Assembly: GCF_002335805.1 (NCBI RefSeq) | Contig: NZ_NISU01000001.1 | Span: forward strand, 2,302,079 to 2,366,078 | Direction: 5' to 3' | Source: Bacillus sp. FJAT-45350 | Lineage (GTDB): Bacteria; Bacillota; Bacilli; Bacillales; NISU01 | Length of the DNA: 64,000 bases | Shown: piece by piece, positions 1 through 7,807 of the stretch | How positions within the stretch are numbered: the first letter of the stretch is position 1 | How the letters are laid out: each line of letters begins with the position of its first letter | Program-made: the position numbers and the translations under genes | Notes under the pieces: model-generated | What the model was told of the DNA's origin: nothing | The model's input: only the letters and a program-made list of their open reading frames with translations | The model's database searches: none

Positions 1-316
1 CCCGTTCCCCGAGAAACAATACAGTAAAAAAGAAAACGGATAGGAAACTAACCCCTAGCCGCAATACAATCACTCTGTCAATTTTCTTCGCCCATCTTCC
101 TGCTAATATAAAAGCTAATGGTTGCATTACAACTGCGGCTAGATTATATAAAGCAATATCTCTAAATTCTCCAGATTGTTTCCACAAATAAACATTTACA
201 AACGTATTAGAAAGGGCAATGCTTAATGCATAAAGACCACCAATAAGTAAAAGAAATTTCAAATCTTTATTTACTTCTACATCACCAATCATTTTCTGAA
301 AAATACGCTTTACCAC
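1..316 (-). CDS. yqgE: MFS-type membrane transporter, YqgE-like (5' part only)
   Basis: Only the first 105 codons are in the window; the rest lies beyond the left edge. The reverse strand reads MVKRIFQKMIGDVEVNKDLK, followed by hydrophobic stretches that look like the first membrane segments of a multi-pass transporter. From memory this resembles Bacillus YqgE, a major-facilitator protein that sits beside sodA, and the neighbour agrees. I place the start at a GTG because AGGGTGG lies 8 nt upstream of it; two other GTG codons a few codons upstream are alternatives without usable ribosome-binding sites. The substrate is unknown. Confidence 0.75.
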   Translation of the reverse strand, partial: MVKRIFQKMIGDVEVNKDLKFLLLIGGLYALSIALSNTFVNVYLWKQSGEFRDIALYNLAAVVMQPLAFILAGRWAKKIDRVIVLRLGVSFLSVFFFTVLFLGER

Positions 317-415
317 CGACTCCACCACCCTTATGGGTAGTTTGGCATTTGTAGTATTCGATTATACTCACGTAAATTGACTTTATCCTCTTTTCAAAAT
401 GGCATTAGTTATTAC

Positions 416-459
416 AAAAAAAAGGTTGCTATATGTATCAACATAGCAACCTTTTTTTT
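416..459 (-). terminator. Intrinsic terminator of sodA
   Basis: A 9-bp perfect stem (GGTTGCTAT/ATAGCAACC) with a 10-nt loop, extended by A/T pairs, lies directly after the sodA stop. The strand read from sodA ends in a run of U. It is flanked by A and T tracts, so it could work in both directions. Confidence 0.9.
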
Positions 460-463
460 GTAA

Positions 464-1075
464 TTATTTTGCTGCGCTATAACGCTTAGCAACTTCATCC
501 CAGTTTACTACATTCCAAAATGCGCCAATGTAGTCAGGACGACGGTTTTGATAGTTTAAGTAGTATGCATGCTCCCAAACATCAAGACCAAGGATAGGTG
601 TTTTACCTTCCATTAATGGAGAATCTTGGTTCAATGTGTTCATAACTTCTACTTCACCGTTATTAACTACTAACCAAGCCCAACCAGAGCCAAAACGAGT
701 TAAACCAGCTTTTGTAAATTCTTCTTTAAAGCTGTCTAAGCTTCCAAATTTCTTGTTGATTGCTTCTGAAAGCTCTCCAGTAGGCTCGCCACCACCGTTA
801 GGGCTCATTACTTGCCAGAATAAAGAGTGGTTAGCATGTCCTCCACCATTGTTACGAACTGCTGTGCGAATACTTTCTGGAACAGCGTCTAAGTTGCTTA
901 CTAGGTCTTCAATTGATTTACTAGCTAAATCATCATGACCTTCAAGAGCAGCATTTAGGTTTGTTACATATGTGTTATGGTGTTTACCATGGTGAATGTT
1001 CATTGTTTGCTCATCGATATGTGGTTCTAATGCGTTTGCAGCGTAAGGTAATGCCGGTAATTCGTACTTTGCCAT
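464..1075 (-). CDS. sodA: Superoxide dismutase [Mn/Fe]
   Basis: Converts superoxide to hydrogen peroxide and oxygen in the cytoplasm. The 203-residue product has the family's usual length. The metal ligands are visible: the first His in [10 protein letters not shown] (H28), the His of the [11 protein letters not shown] segment, and Asp and His in [28 protein letters not shown] is typical of Mn-preferring enzymes, although metal choice cannot be proved from sequence. The open frame extends 12 codons further upstream, but AGGAGGAG sits just before the chosen ATG, and the protein then starts [11 protein letters not shown] as in other Bacillus SodA. It is monocistronic, with its own terminator, beside yqgE as in B. 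subtilis. Confidence 0.97.
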   Translation of the reverse strand: MAKYELPALPYAANALEPHIDEQTMNIHHGKHHNTYVTNLNAALEGHDDLASKSIEDLVSNLDAVPESIRTAVRNNGGGHANHSLFWQVMSPNGGGEPTGELSEAINKKFGSLDSFKEEFTKAGLTRFGSGWAWLVVNNGEVEVMNTLNQDSPLMEGKTPILGLDVWEHAYYLNYQNRRPDYIGAFWNVVNWDEVAKRYSAAK

Positions 1076-1340
1076 AATAAAATCTCCTCCTAAAATATAC
1101 AATAAATTCAAAATAAAGTTTTTCGATTTACTAAATAGAAATGTTTAGTAAGTTCTCTCATTTATTACATTAGCAGAATTAGCTAAATTGTGCAATTAAT
1201 ACACACTAGAATGTTTTATTCTATCTTTATAGCTAATGATACGATTCCCAAATACCTAAAAAATAAACTCCATGTCATAAAAAATATAAACAATCATACA
1301 TTTTATTATCAAAGAGACAAGCTAGGAAGGAGGAATATTA

Positions 1341-2165
1341 TTGAATTGGTTTGAAGCCTTACTACTTGGAATCATTCAAGGGGTTACAGAATTTTTACCT
1401 ATTTCAAGTTCAGCTCACCTAATTCTAGCAGAAAAGTTGTTAGGGTTAGAGGTCGGTAGTACGCTGTCATTTGAAGTACTATTACACCTTTCATCACTAA
1501 TAGCGGTTATCTGTTTCTTCTGGAAAGATTTAATTATCATTATTCGGGACTTTTTCTCTTATTCATTAAAGAAGAAACAAGAATCATATGGAAACTATCG
1601 GTTTGTATGGCTAATGGTAATAGCTACGGTTATAACAATGATTGTTGGGAAAAGTGTTGAAATGGTACTAGAAGAACGAATTACAAATACAGCAACTATC
1701 GGTGCTTCATTAATTATTACTGGGATTTTTCTTATTTTAATCGAGCATGGAATAACTCCTGGAAAAAGAACTGAGCGTGAGATGACATGGAAAGATGGTG
1801 TAATAGTAGGGCTAGGTCAAGCACTGGCCGTTATTCCTGGAATTTCAAGAGCAGGAAGTACACTAATCGCTTCCCTATGGTGTGGTTTATCAAAAGAAAC
1901 AGCTGTACGCTATTCATTCTTATTATCAATCCCAGTCATTGCAGGGATTTCAATCATTAAACTACCGGAATTATCAACAGGACAGTTCGAACCATTTTTA
2001 TTCGAACTTTCAATAGCAGCTATTGCTTCTTTTGTTTTTGCAATTATCGGTATTAAATGGCTTATCCAAATGTTAAATAACGCAAAATTAAGCTATTTTG
2101 CTGTTTACTGTATTGCTATCGGGTTAGTTACGTGGGTTTTTTTAAAGGACATTCCTGTAGCATAA
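1341..2165 (+). CDS. uppP: Undecaprenyl-diphosphatase (bacitracin resistance protein)
   Basis: Dephosphorylates undecaprenyl diphosphate to undecaprenyl phosphate, recycling the lipid carrier for peptidoglycan and teichoic acid synthesis; extra copies can raise bacitracin tolerance. The 274-residue protein is an integral membrane protein with about eight hydrophobic segments. Both family signatures are present: GVTEFLPISSSAHL (residues 14-27, with the catalytic Glu) and PGISRAGST near residue 165. The start is TTG, preceded by AAGGAGG at 7 nt. It is transcribed alone, divergent from sodA and convergent with the tRNA operon. I see no strong terminator of its own. Confidence 0.95.
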   Translation: MNWFEALLLGIIQGVTEFLPISSSAHLILAEKLLGLEVGSTLSFEVLLHLSSLIAVICFFWKDLIIIIRDFFSYSLKKKQESYGNYRFVWLMVIATVITMIVGKSVEMVLEERITNTATIGASLIITGIFLILIEHGITPGKRTEREMTWKDGVIVGLGQALAVIPGISRAGSTLIASLWCGLSKETAVRYSFLLSIPVIAGISIIKLPELSTGQFEPFLFELSIAAIASFVFAIIGIKWLIQMLNNAKLSYFAVYCIAIGLVTWVFLKDIPVA

Positions 2166-2205
2166 AAGAGAAAAGGGTCTTATATGATAACATCCCAACA
2201 CTAAT

Positions 2206-2250
2206 AATAAAAAACGACACTTATGATTAGCTAGTAATCACAAGTGCCGT
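2206..2250 (-). terminator. Terminator of the tRNA operon
   Basis: A 16-bp stem (positions 2214-2229 with 2235-2250, G-U pairs allowed) with a 5-nt loop follows the last tRNA gene. On the reverse strand it is followed by a T-rich run. Confidence 0.9.
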
Positions 2251-2264
2251 TGGGTATGTAAGTA

Positions 2265-2357
2265 TGGCGGAGGAAGAGGGATTCGAACCCCCGCGCGGTT
2301 TAACCCGCCTGTCGGTTTTCAAGACCGATCCCTTCAGCCGGACTTGGGTATTCCTCC
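2265..2357 (-). tRNA. tRNA-Ser (anticodon TGA)
   Basis: 93 nt including an encoded CCA end. It folds as a type II tRNA with a long variable arm typical of serine. The acceptor stem GGAGGAA pairs with TTCCTCC, the discriminator is G, and the anticodon loop CTTGAAA contains TGA. It is the last gene of the five-tRNA transcript. Confidence 0.95.
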
Positions 2358-2374
2358 GCGTTAACATATGAAAA

Positions 2375-2451
2375 TGGTGGACCCTGTAGGACTCGAACCT
2401 ACGACCAATCGGTTATGAGCCGATTGCTCTAACCAACTGAGCTAAGGGTCC
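2375..2451 (-). tRNA. tRNA-Ile2 (anticodon CAT, lysidine type)
   Basis: 77 nt including CCA. The acceptor GGACCCT pairs with AGGGTCC, discriminator A. The anticodon is CAT in the loop CTCATAA. This is the body expected for the minor isoleucine tRNA whose C34 is converted to lysidine by TilS so that it reads AUA; the elongator tRNA-Met in the same operon has a different body. Automatic callers may label it Met. Confidence 0.85.
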
Positions 2452-2461
2452 ACTTAAAAAA

Positions 2462-2538
2462 TGGGGCGACTGATGGGAATCGAACCCACGAATGCCGGAA
2501 CCACAATCCGGTGCGTTAACCACTTCGCCACAATCGCC
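2462..2538 (-). tRNA. tRNA-His (anticodon GTG)
   Basis: 77 nt with encoded CCA. The extra G at position -1, diagnostic of tRNA-His, is encoded at the 5' end and faces discriminator C73. The anticodon GTG lies in the loop TTGTGGT, and the acceptor stem has one G-U pair. Confidence 0.96.
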
Positions 2539-2567
2539 ATAATTGAAACTCTACAAAAAAATAAACA

Positions 2568-2644
2568 TGGTAGCGGCGGAGGGAGTCGAACCCACGACCT
2601 CACGGGTATGAACCGTACGCTCTAGCCAGCTGAGCTACACCGCC
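2568..2644 (-). tRNA. tRNA-Met, elongator (anticodon CAT)
   Basis: 77 nt with CCA. The acceptor GGCGGTG pairs with its complement, discriminator A, and the anticodon loop is TTCATAC. The body matches Bacillus elongator tRNA-Met and not the initiator type: the anticodon stem lacks three consecutive G-C pairs. Confidence 0.92.
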
Positions 2645-2649
2645 ATGTT

Positions 2650-2724
2650 TGGCTCCACAGGTAGGACTCGAACCTACGACCGATCGGTTAACAGCCGATT
2701 GCTCTACCACTGAGCTACTGTGGA
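2650..2724 (-). tRNA. tRNA-Asn (anticodon GTT)
   Basis: 75 nt with encoded CCA, acceptor TCCACAG, discriminator G, anticodon GTT in the loop CTGTTAA. It is the first gene of the operon Asn-Met-His-Ile2-Ser, which has short spacers. Confidence 0.96.
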
Positions 2725-2747
2725 ATAATTACTTAACGACATTTGTA

Positions 2748-2777
2748 ATATTACCATATTACCTTGTAACCCGTCAA
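2748..2777 (-). promoter_or_regulatory. Sigma-A promoter of the tRNA operon
   Basis: On the reverse strand TTGACG and TAATAT are separated by 18 nt and lie about 24 nt upstream of tRNA-Asn. Confidence 0.75.
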
Positions 2778-2900
2778 GAATCTAATTATATGAATATTTC
2801 GTAACAATTTGTACTATATCATATTCCTAAATGTTGTACAAGCCACTTTTTATAGAAAAACAAATTATAACAGTCAAGCTGGGCTATAACTTATTATAGG

Positions 2901-2931
2901 AAAAGGGGCAATAACCAACGTCACTGCTCCC
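2901..2931 (-). terminator. Possible weak terminator of the Na/Pi gene
   Basis: GGGaGCA can pair with TGCCCC (one bulge) shortly after the stop codon, followed by TTTTCC on the reverse strand. The stem is short, so this is tentative. Confidence 0.4.
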
Positions 2932-2940
2932 TCCGAATAT

Positions 2941-4572
2941 TTAATCTTCTCCAATAACCGCTTCTGCAATATTTACTGCATGGTCACCAATTCTCTCTAA
3001 GTTACTTACAATATCAACAAAAACAATTCCTGCTCCACCATCACATTTACCTTCATTTACTCGGATAATATGTTGTTTACGAAGCTTACGTTCCATTTTA
3101 TCGATACGTTCTTCCTTCTCAAGTACTAGTTGAGCTTGTTCAATGCTTCCATTATCTAAACAAGACATTGCCTCTTTTAACGTATCACTTGTAAGAGTAA
3201 ACATCTCGTCCAGGTCCGATAACGCTGTTTCAGAAAGGCTAATTTTATTTGTTAATGCATAATCCTTTAATTCTATAATATTTTCAAAATGGTCACCAAT
3301 TCTTTCAATATCTCGAACAGTATCCATTAATGTTGAGTGTAATTTTGAATCCGGATCTGATAAAGAACGGGATGAAATTTGTATTAAGTACTCAGTAATT
3401 TTTCTATCAAGGTTATTTATTGCTTCCTCAAATTGAACAGCCATCTCTGCATGTCGCTTCTGACCTGTAGCCATATACTGACTTGCTTCTTGAAGACCTT
3501 TTTCTGAGAAATCAGCCATACGAAGAACTTCTGCTTTCGCTTGACCTAAAGCAATTGATGGTGAGCTACCAATAAAGCTTGGATCTAAGTGCTTTGCTTT
3601 ATATTCGATTTCATACTCTTGTCCAGGGATTATTTTAACTGCAATTAACGCTAGTAGTGCTACAAATGGTAGTTGTATTAATGTGTTTGCTACATTAAAT
3701 ATACCATGAGCAAAAGCAATAGTCATTTCGGGATTTAACATAAGCTGATCGCGTAATGCACTAATAAAACGTAAGTATAACGGGAATATAGATAGTACAA
3801 TTATTGTACCAATTAAGTTAAAAATAACATGTACTAGAGCAGCGCGTTTCGCTGTGATTGAAGCACCAATTGCTGCTAATACAGCTGTAATCGTAGTTCC
3901 AATATTATCACCAAACAATACTGGTAATGCAGCTGATAATTCCATAGCACCTTGTGAATATAACGTTTGTAATAAGCCTATAGATGCTGATGAACTTTGT
4001 ACAGCAACAGTGAAGATAGTTCCTATGACTACACCAAGGATTGGATTAGTACTCATACTTACTGTCAAATCAGCAAACGCTTGTACTTCTCTTATTGGTT
4101 TTAGACCTTCCCCCATTATATTCAATCCATAGAAAAGAGCACCAAAACCAAACACAACCTGTCCATAGTTACTAACCTTTTTATTCTTAAAGAAGAATAG
4201 TAAGAATGAGCCGACAGCTATTATAGGTAAAGCGTAGGCAGAAATCTTAATACCAATAATAAAAGCCGTCACTGTTGTACCTATATTGGCACCCATAATA
4301 ACACCAACAGCTTGTTTTAATGTCATGAAGCCTGCATTAACAAGACCAATTGTTAAAACAGTAGTTCCGGTACTTGTCTGCAGTAATATCGTTACGAATA
4401 GACCCGCTATTACCCCCATGACTGGATTAGAAGTAAAGCGGTCTAGTAATTCTCTTAAGCGATCTCCTGCTACCTTTTGAAGACCATCACCCATAAATTT
4501 AATACCAAATAGGAAAATCCCTAAACCCCCAAAAAACATAAAAAGCAATGTCTGTAAATCCAATTCTCTCAT
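2941..4572 (-). CDS. Na/phosphate cotransporter family protein with C-terminal PhoU domain
   Basis: Probable sodium-dependent phosphate transporter of the NptA/Na-Pi II family in the plasma membrane, with a soluble tail. The 543-residue protein has two inverted Na-Pi repeats with the QSSSA-type signatures (QTSTGTT near residue 65 and QSSSASIGLL near 193), several membrane segments up to about residue 310, then a PhoU-like helical domain from about 350 containing two repeats of the ERIGDH pattern. Tail domains of this kind usually tie transport to phosphate status. It stands alone behind a PhoP-box-like array. The ATG touches GAAGGG with no spacing; a TTG three codons later sits 9 nt from AAGGG and may be the true start. 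Confidence 0.9.
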   Translation of the reverse strand: MRELDLQTLLFMFFGGLGIFLFGIKFMGDGLQKVAGDRLRELLDRFTSNPVMGVIAGLFVTILLQTSTGTTVLTIGLVNAGFMTLKQAVGVIMGANIGTTVTAFIIGIKISAYALPIIAVGSFLLFFFKNKKVSNYGQVVFGFGALFYGLNIMGEGLKPIREVQAFADLTVSMSTNPILGVVIGTIFTVAVQSSSASIGLLQTLYSQGAMELSAALPVLFGDNIGTTITAVLAAIGASITAKRAALVHVIFNLIGTIIVLSIFPLYLRFISALRDQLMLNPEMTIAFAHGIFNVANTLIQLPFVALLALIAVKIIPGQEYEIEYKAKHLDPSFIGSSPSIALGQAKAEVLRMADFSEKGLQEASQYMATGQKRHAEMAVQFEEAINNLDRKITEYLIQISSRSLSDPDSKLHSTLMDTVRDIERIGDHFENIIELKDYALTNKISLSETALSDLDEMFTLTSDTLKEAMSCLDNGSIEQAQLVLEKEERIDKMERKLRKQHIIRVNEGKCDGGAGIVFVDIVSNLERIGDHAVNIAEAVIGED

Positions 4573-4643
4573 CCCTTCAAAAAGTAATCCCCTAATTTAA
4601 ATAAAAATCTGTTCTTTCGACAAACCTCTACAAGCATACTCGT

Positions 4644-4686
4644 CTAATATTGATTTAATATTAATGATTTGTAAAGTTTTTATTAA
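4644..4686 (-). promoter_or_regulatory. PhoP-box-like repeats and -10 upstream of the Na/Pi gene
   Basis: Reverse strand: TTAATA-N5-TTTACA-N5-TTAATA-N9-TATTAG. The hexamers fit TT[ATC]A[CT]A at an 11-bp period, as in Bacillus PhoP boxes, and no sigma-A -35 is seen. The -10 is about 72 nt upstream of the gene. The rest of the 426-bp gap holds AT-rich sequence and the promoter of the next rightward gene; no other gene is visible. Confidence 0.55.
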
Positions 4687-4926
4687 GTTTTTTAAATATA
4701 TTTCACTGTATATGTATGGGACTATATCAAAACATGATTATTAAATACTTCATGTTTAATCTCGAGCGCGCCCTTTACAATTCTTTTACAAAGTTCGTCA
4801 TATTTCAAGTGTTTTTTATGTTTTTTTTGTAAACATTTTGATTACCTTCCAAGATTTCTTCTTGTACCTAGTATGAACATAACAAGAGTTAACATCCATT
4901 TTATTTTGTAAATGTCCTTACTTTCC

Positions 4927-4956
4927 TTGTCGTTAGGAAGTTTTATCGTTTAAAAT
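4927..4956 (+). promoter_or_regulatory. Sigma-A promoter of the DUF1189 gene
   Basis: TTGTCG and TAAAAT are separated by 18 nt, 42 nt upstream of the start codon. Confidence 0.65.
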
Positions 4957-4998
4957 GATGACGTAGCAAATAAATAGATAGTTAAAAAGGAGTTCCTA

Positions 4999-5787
4999 AT
5001 GAACATTTTTAAGCAATTTTATAGAAGTCTTTTTTCACCAAAGGATATTGCCCTCTTTCGCTTTCAGGGTATTGGCAAGACAATCCTTTATATCTTTGTC
5101 CTAATGGCAATCGTTTCAATCCCTGCTGGTGTTTCACTAGCTCTATCTTTATCCAATGGTGTACAGCAGTTCCATCAAGCAATTGAAAGTGATATTCCTG
5201 ACTTTGAATTTACTAATGGGGTTCTTACCTCAGAAATTGATGAACCTTTTATTGAGGAACTTGATGGAGTTATTTTTGTACTAGACCCTACAGATACAGT
5301 ATCTAGTGATGAGCTACTAGCATATAATAATGGTTTAGCATTAACATCACGTGATGCCTACTTAATAACAGATGGAATTATTGAACAAATACGTTACCGA
5401 GATTTCGGAAACATTAATATGACAAAGACAGAAATTGAAGCACTTATAGCTGGTCTATCATCGATGATGCCCGTTATTATTACCTTACTTCTACTTGTAC
5501 TATATATATTTACTACTGGTATGAAATTTATTGGTGTAACTGTATTAGGAGTAATCGGTTTGATAATTCGTTCTAAGCTAGGTGTGAAACTAACTTATAA
5601 GCAGCTATGGGTTTTATCCGCCTATGCCGTAACTTTGCCTACAACGATATTCGCTCTACTGGATTTACTATATTTAAATATTCCTTTCTCTTTTACAATT
5701 TATTGGGTTCTTGCAATTGTCATGCTCTATATGGCTGCTCAAAGAGTTCCTAAGCCTCGTCCAAAGGTTGAAGTACCCGAGGAGTAA
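4999..5787 (+). CDS. yqgB: DUF1189 membrane protein (YqgB-like)
   Basis: The function is not known. The 262-residue protein begins MNIFKQFYRSLFSPKDIALF, characteristic of DUF1189. It has one hydrophobic segment near residues 28-50, an acidic external region of about 100 residues rich in I, D and E, and then about three membrane segments between 155 and 250, ending in a charged tail (RVPKPRPKVEVPEE). The ATG is preceded by AAAGGAG at 8 nt. Position and family match B. subtilis yqgB near sodA. It has its own promoter and shares a two-way terminator with the convergent nfeD gene. Confidence 0.85.
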   Translation: MNIFKQFYRSLFSPKDIALFRFQGIGKTILYIFVLMAIVSIPAGVSLALSLSNGVQQFHQAIESDIPDFEFTNGVLTSEIDEPFIEELDGVIFVLDPTDTVSSDELLAYNNGLALTSRDAYLITDGIIEQIRYRDFGNINMTKTEIEALIAGLSSMMPVIITLLLLVLYIFTTGMKFIGVTVLGVIGLIIRSKLGVKLTYKQLWVLSAYAVTLPTTIFALLDLLYLNIPFSFTIYWVLAIVMLYMAAQRVPKPRPKVEVPEE

Positions 5788-5790
5788 CAT

Positions 5791-5831
5791 AAAAAGCAGC
5801 AAGTTAGCTATTTACTAACTTGCTGCTTTTT
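5791..5831. terminator. Bidirectional terminator between convergent genes
   Basis: A 17-bp perfect stem (positions 5791-5807 with 5815-5831) around the GCAGCAAGTTAG core, with A and T tracts on either side. It serves the DUF1189 gene (+) and nfeD (-). Confidence 0.93.
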
Positions 5832-5837
5832 GTCTTT

Positions 5838-6497
5838 TTAATCTGTTGTTTCTTGTTCATTTGGCTTCTTTTCTAATTTTTGAATAACAATTTTTGTTCC
5901 ATCTACAGAAACTACTACAACTTCTTCATTGGCTTCAATCCACTGAGTCTCACTAGTTGCACTATATTGTTTTCCATCAACTACAATTGTTCCTATTGGT
6001 CTAAATGGAGTCAGAGTTCTACCCGTTTTCCCGATTAATAACTTATAGCTTTCATTAATTGAATTATATCCAAGATCGCCAGTTAATCTATCTCGCAAGG
6101 TCATTTTTGACCACAAATTTCGATGCGGGAATACTTTTAAAAATAAAAACGATGAAAATCCTCCAAATATAAAGCCCATTGAAACTAGTACACCGTATAA
6201 AAATGTAGGTGCAGGAATTGCTAAGCCTAATATCATTAATATAATTCCGAGAATCGCAACGGTTCCATCCGTAATGACTTTGCCGTCCACTACAATCATT
6301 ACTAACCCAGCAATATATAAAATAATAACCCATAGCCCTGTCTCAACAGATATATGGAATGAAAAATATATTGCCATAATTCCAATCCCGATAATCCCAA
6401 AAAAACCTTTCACCTTGACTAGCAACTCACCAAATAAAAATAATGTCCCTAAAAAAACAACAAAAAATCCAAAGCTTGCTATATTTAAGAGCTCCAT
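5838..6497 (-). CDS. NfeD family membrane protein, short form
   Basis: 219 residues: about four to five membrane segments in the first 130 residues (GIIGIGIMAIYF, ILGIILMILGLAIP and others), followed by a soluble OB-fold-type NfeD domain (LIGKTGRTLTPFRPIGTIVV at about 153-172, then VVVVSVDGTKIVIQKLE). NfeD proteins usually work beside flotillins in membrane microdomains, but no flotillin gene is adjacent here; the floA-yqeZ pair is about 42 kb away. It lacks the serine-protease-like domain of YqeZ. The ATG has GAGGAGG at 7 nt. The partner is unknown; it may be a second flotillin elsewhere. Confidence 0.85.
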   Translation of the reverse strand: MELLNIASFGFFVVFLGTLFLFGELLVKVKGFFGIIGIGIMAIYFSFHISVETGLWVIILYIAGLVMIVVDGKVITDGTVAILGIILMILGLAIPAPTFLYGVLVSMGFIFGGFSSFLFLKVFPHRNLWSKMTLRDRLTGDLGYNSINESYKLLIGKTGRTLTPFRPIGTIVVDGKQYSATSETQWIEANEEVVVVSVDGTKIVIQKLEKKPNEQETTD

Positions 6498-6610
6498 ATT
6501 ATATCCTCCTCTTCTTTCATTACTTAATACGTTATAGATGCAAATAAGTTTCGAGATTTACTAATATTATTTCCAACATCTGTGGGTACACTATTATTGA
6601 GGTGATATTA

Positions 6611-6745
6611 GTGAATAAAAATGAACCATCAGCCAAACATCAAAAAAATAATTTAAAACACAATCTCAAAAAGACAAAACCGAACATTAGCCAAGAAGAA
6701 GCAAACGTTTTCCTTCAGTTTACCTCAAATACGTTTTCGGTTTAA
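6611..6745 (+). CDS. Small basic hypothetical protein (44 aa)
   Basis: I do not recognise this protein. It is rich in Lys, Asn and Gln (starting MNKNEPSAKHQKNN, ending FTSNTFSV), with no membrane segment. Support for a real gene: GAGGTGA at a good distance before the GTG start, and a strong terminator 22 nt after the stop. It is divergent from nfeD. No clear vegetative promoter is seen, so expression in another phase such as sporulation is possible but not shown. It lies in the 322-bp gap between nfeD and the DUF1002 gene; nothing else was found there. Confidence 0.6.
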   Translation: MNKNEPSAKHQKNNLKHNLKKTKPNISQEEANVFLQFTSNTFSV

Positions 6746-6766
6746 GTTTACCAAATTATAATACAT

Positions 6767-6805
6767 AAAAAGAGAGAAAAGCGAATTTACTTTTCTCTCT
6801 TTTTT
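6767..6805. terminator. Bidirectional terminator
   Basis: A 15-bp perfect stem (AAAAAGAGAGAAAAG and its complement) with an 8-nt loop and T tracts on both strands, between the small ORF (+) and the DUF1002 gene (-). Confidence 0.88.
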
Positions 6806-6819
6806 GCTATTGATATTCT

Positions 6820-7692
6820 TTATCTAAAAAATCCTTTAATCGCATCGATAAACCGATTTAATAGGTCTAAGAAGGAAGAAATCATTCCTTGGGTGTCGTC
6901 TCTAGCTAAAAAGTCGCCAAGATTATCGCGGATTTTTGTAATTTGATTTTGTAATTGATCCCAATCAATATTCAAATCCTTAATTCGCATAAATAACGAA
7001 ACTAACCCATTTAATTCTTCATCCGTTAATGTAATACCCAATTCATTTGCAATACGCTGTATTAAGGAACGTAAGTCTTCCTCAGTTTCAATTGGATTTT
7101 TCGCAAGCTCTTCTTTAATCCTTGTCATTAATTCAGTTGCTTGTTCTACCCCAATTGTTTCAGCCAGTTCTGCTGTCTTGACCATTTCCTCATTTGCTGC
7201 TTGCTTCTGTTCCTCTGGAATCTCAATATCAGCTGTGATTTCATATGCCTTTATTAACCCCGTTAATGCTGCTGTGCCTGATACCAATGTAGGTGCAGTT
7301 ACGTAGATATCCACATCTTCTACACCTGCTGTTATTAGGGCATTAGCATACATTCCCTCAGATACCCAACGAATATTGTTTGTTTCAACATTGATACCTG
7401 AGCCTTCTCTACCTATCGTAATCATCGTAGAAGACAAAGCCCTCGTACCAATTTGGTCCTTACTAATATAGTCACCTAAATATTGGTGTTCTTCAGCGTT
7501 ACTTACATAAATAATCTCAGCATCTTCAGGGGCTCCCATTTCAGTAAGTAGCTGCTGTTTCTGTTGTTCAGATAGGTTTTCTCCTAACGTCACAATCGTT
7601 TCTCCATAAATTGCATCTGCAAAGACTGCTGTTGGTAATAATAGTGACAGAACTAGCAACAACGACAATGCTTTATTCTTTAATTTGTTCAT
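6820..7692 (-). CDS. DUF1002 exported protein
   Basis: Exported protein of unknown function. The N-terminus is a signal peptide (positive MNKLKNK, a long Leu-rich core, and a probable cut after PTAVFA near residue 25). The DUF1002 domain follows, with features such as VTLGENLSEQQKQQLL, an internal conserved GREGSGINVET stretch and a long helical C-terminal half (AELAETIGVEQATELMTRIK). The total of 290 residues is normal for the family. The start was chosen at the second ATG because AAAGGAG is 7 nt upstream of it; the first ATG touches that site. It is monocistronic. The mature protein is probably extracellular or wall-bound. Confidence 0.88.
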   Translation of the reverse strand: MNKLKNKALSLLLVLSLLLPTAVFADAIYGETIVTLGENLSEQQKQQLLTEMGAPEDAEIIYVSNAEEHQYLGDYISKDQIGTRALSSTMITIGREGSGINVETNNIRWVSEGMYANALITAGVEDVDIYVTAPTLVSGTAALTGLIKAYEITADIEIPEEQKQAANEEMVKTAELAETIGVEQATELMTRIKEELAKNPIETEEDLRSLIQRIANELGITLTDEELNGLVSLFMRIKDLNIDWDQLQNQITKIRDNLGDFLARDDTQGMISSFLDLLNRFIDAIKGFFR

Positions 7693-7807
7693 GTACATTC
7701 TCCTTTTAAAACCAAGTATACTAAGCAGCTTCCTTCTCTTAAATTAAGAAAGAAGCTCTAAGCAATAGCAAACAACTTTTCAGACAAAAATAAAAGGTAC
7801 TAATGAC

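Noticed and set aside
636-938. Long open frame on the opposite strand of sodA
   Set aside because: It is antisense to a conserved gene, has no ribosome-binding site and no recognisable domain; typical shadow frame.
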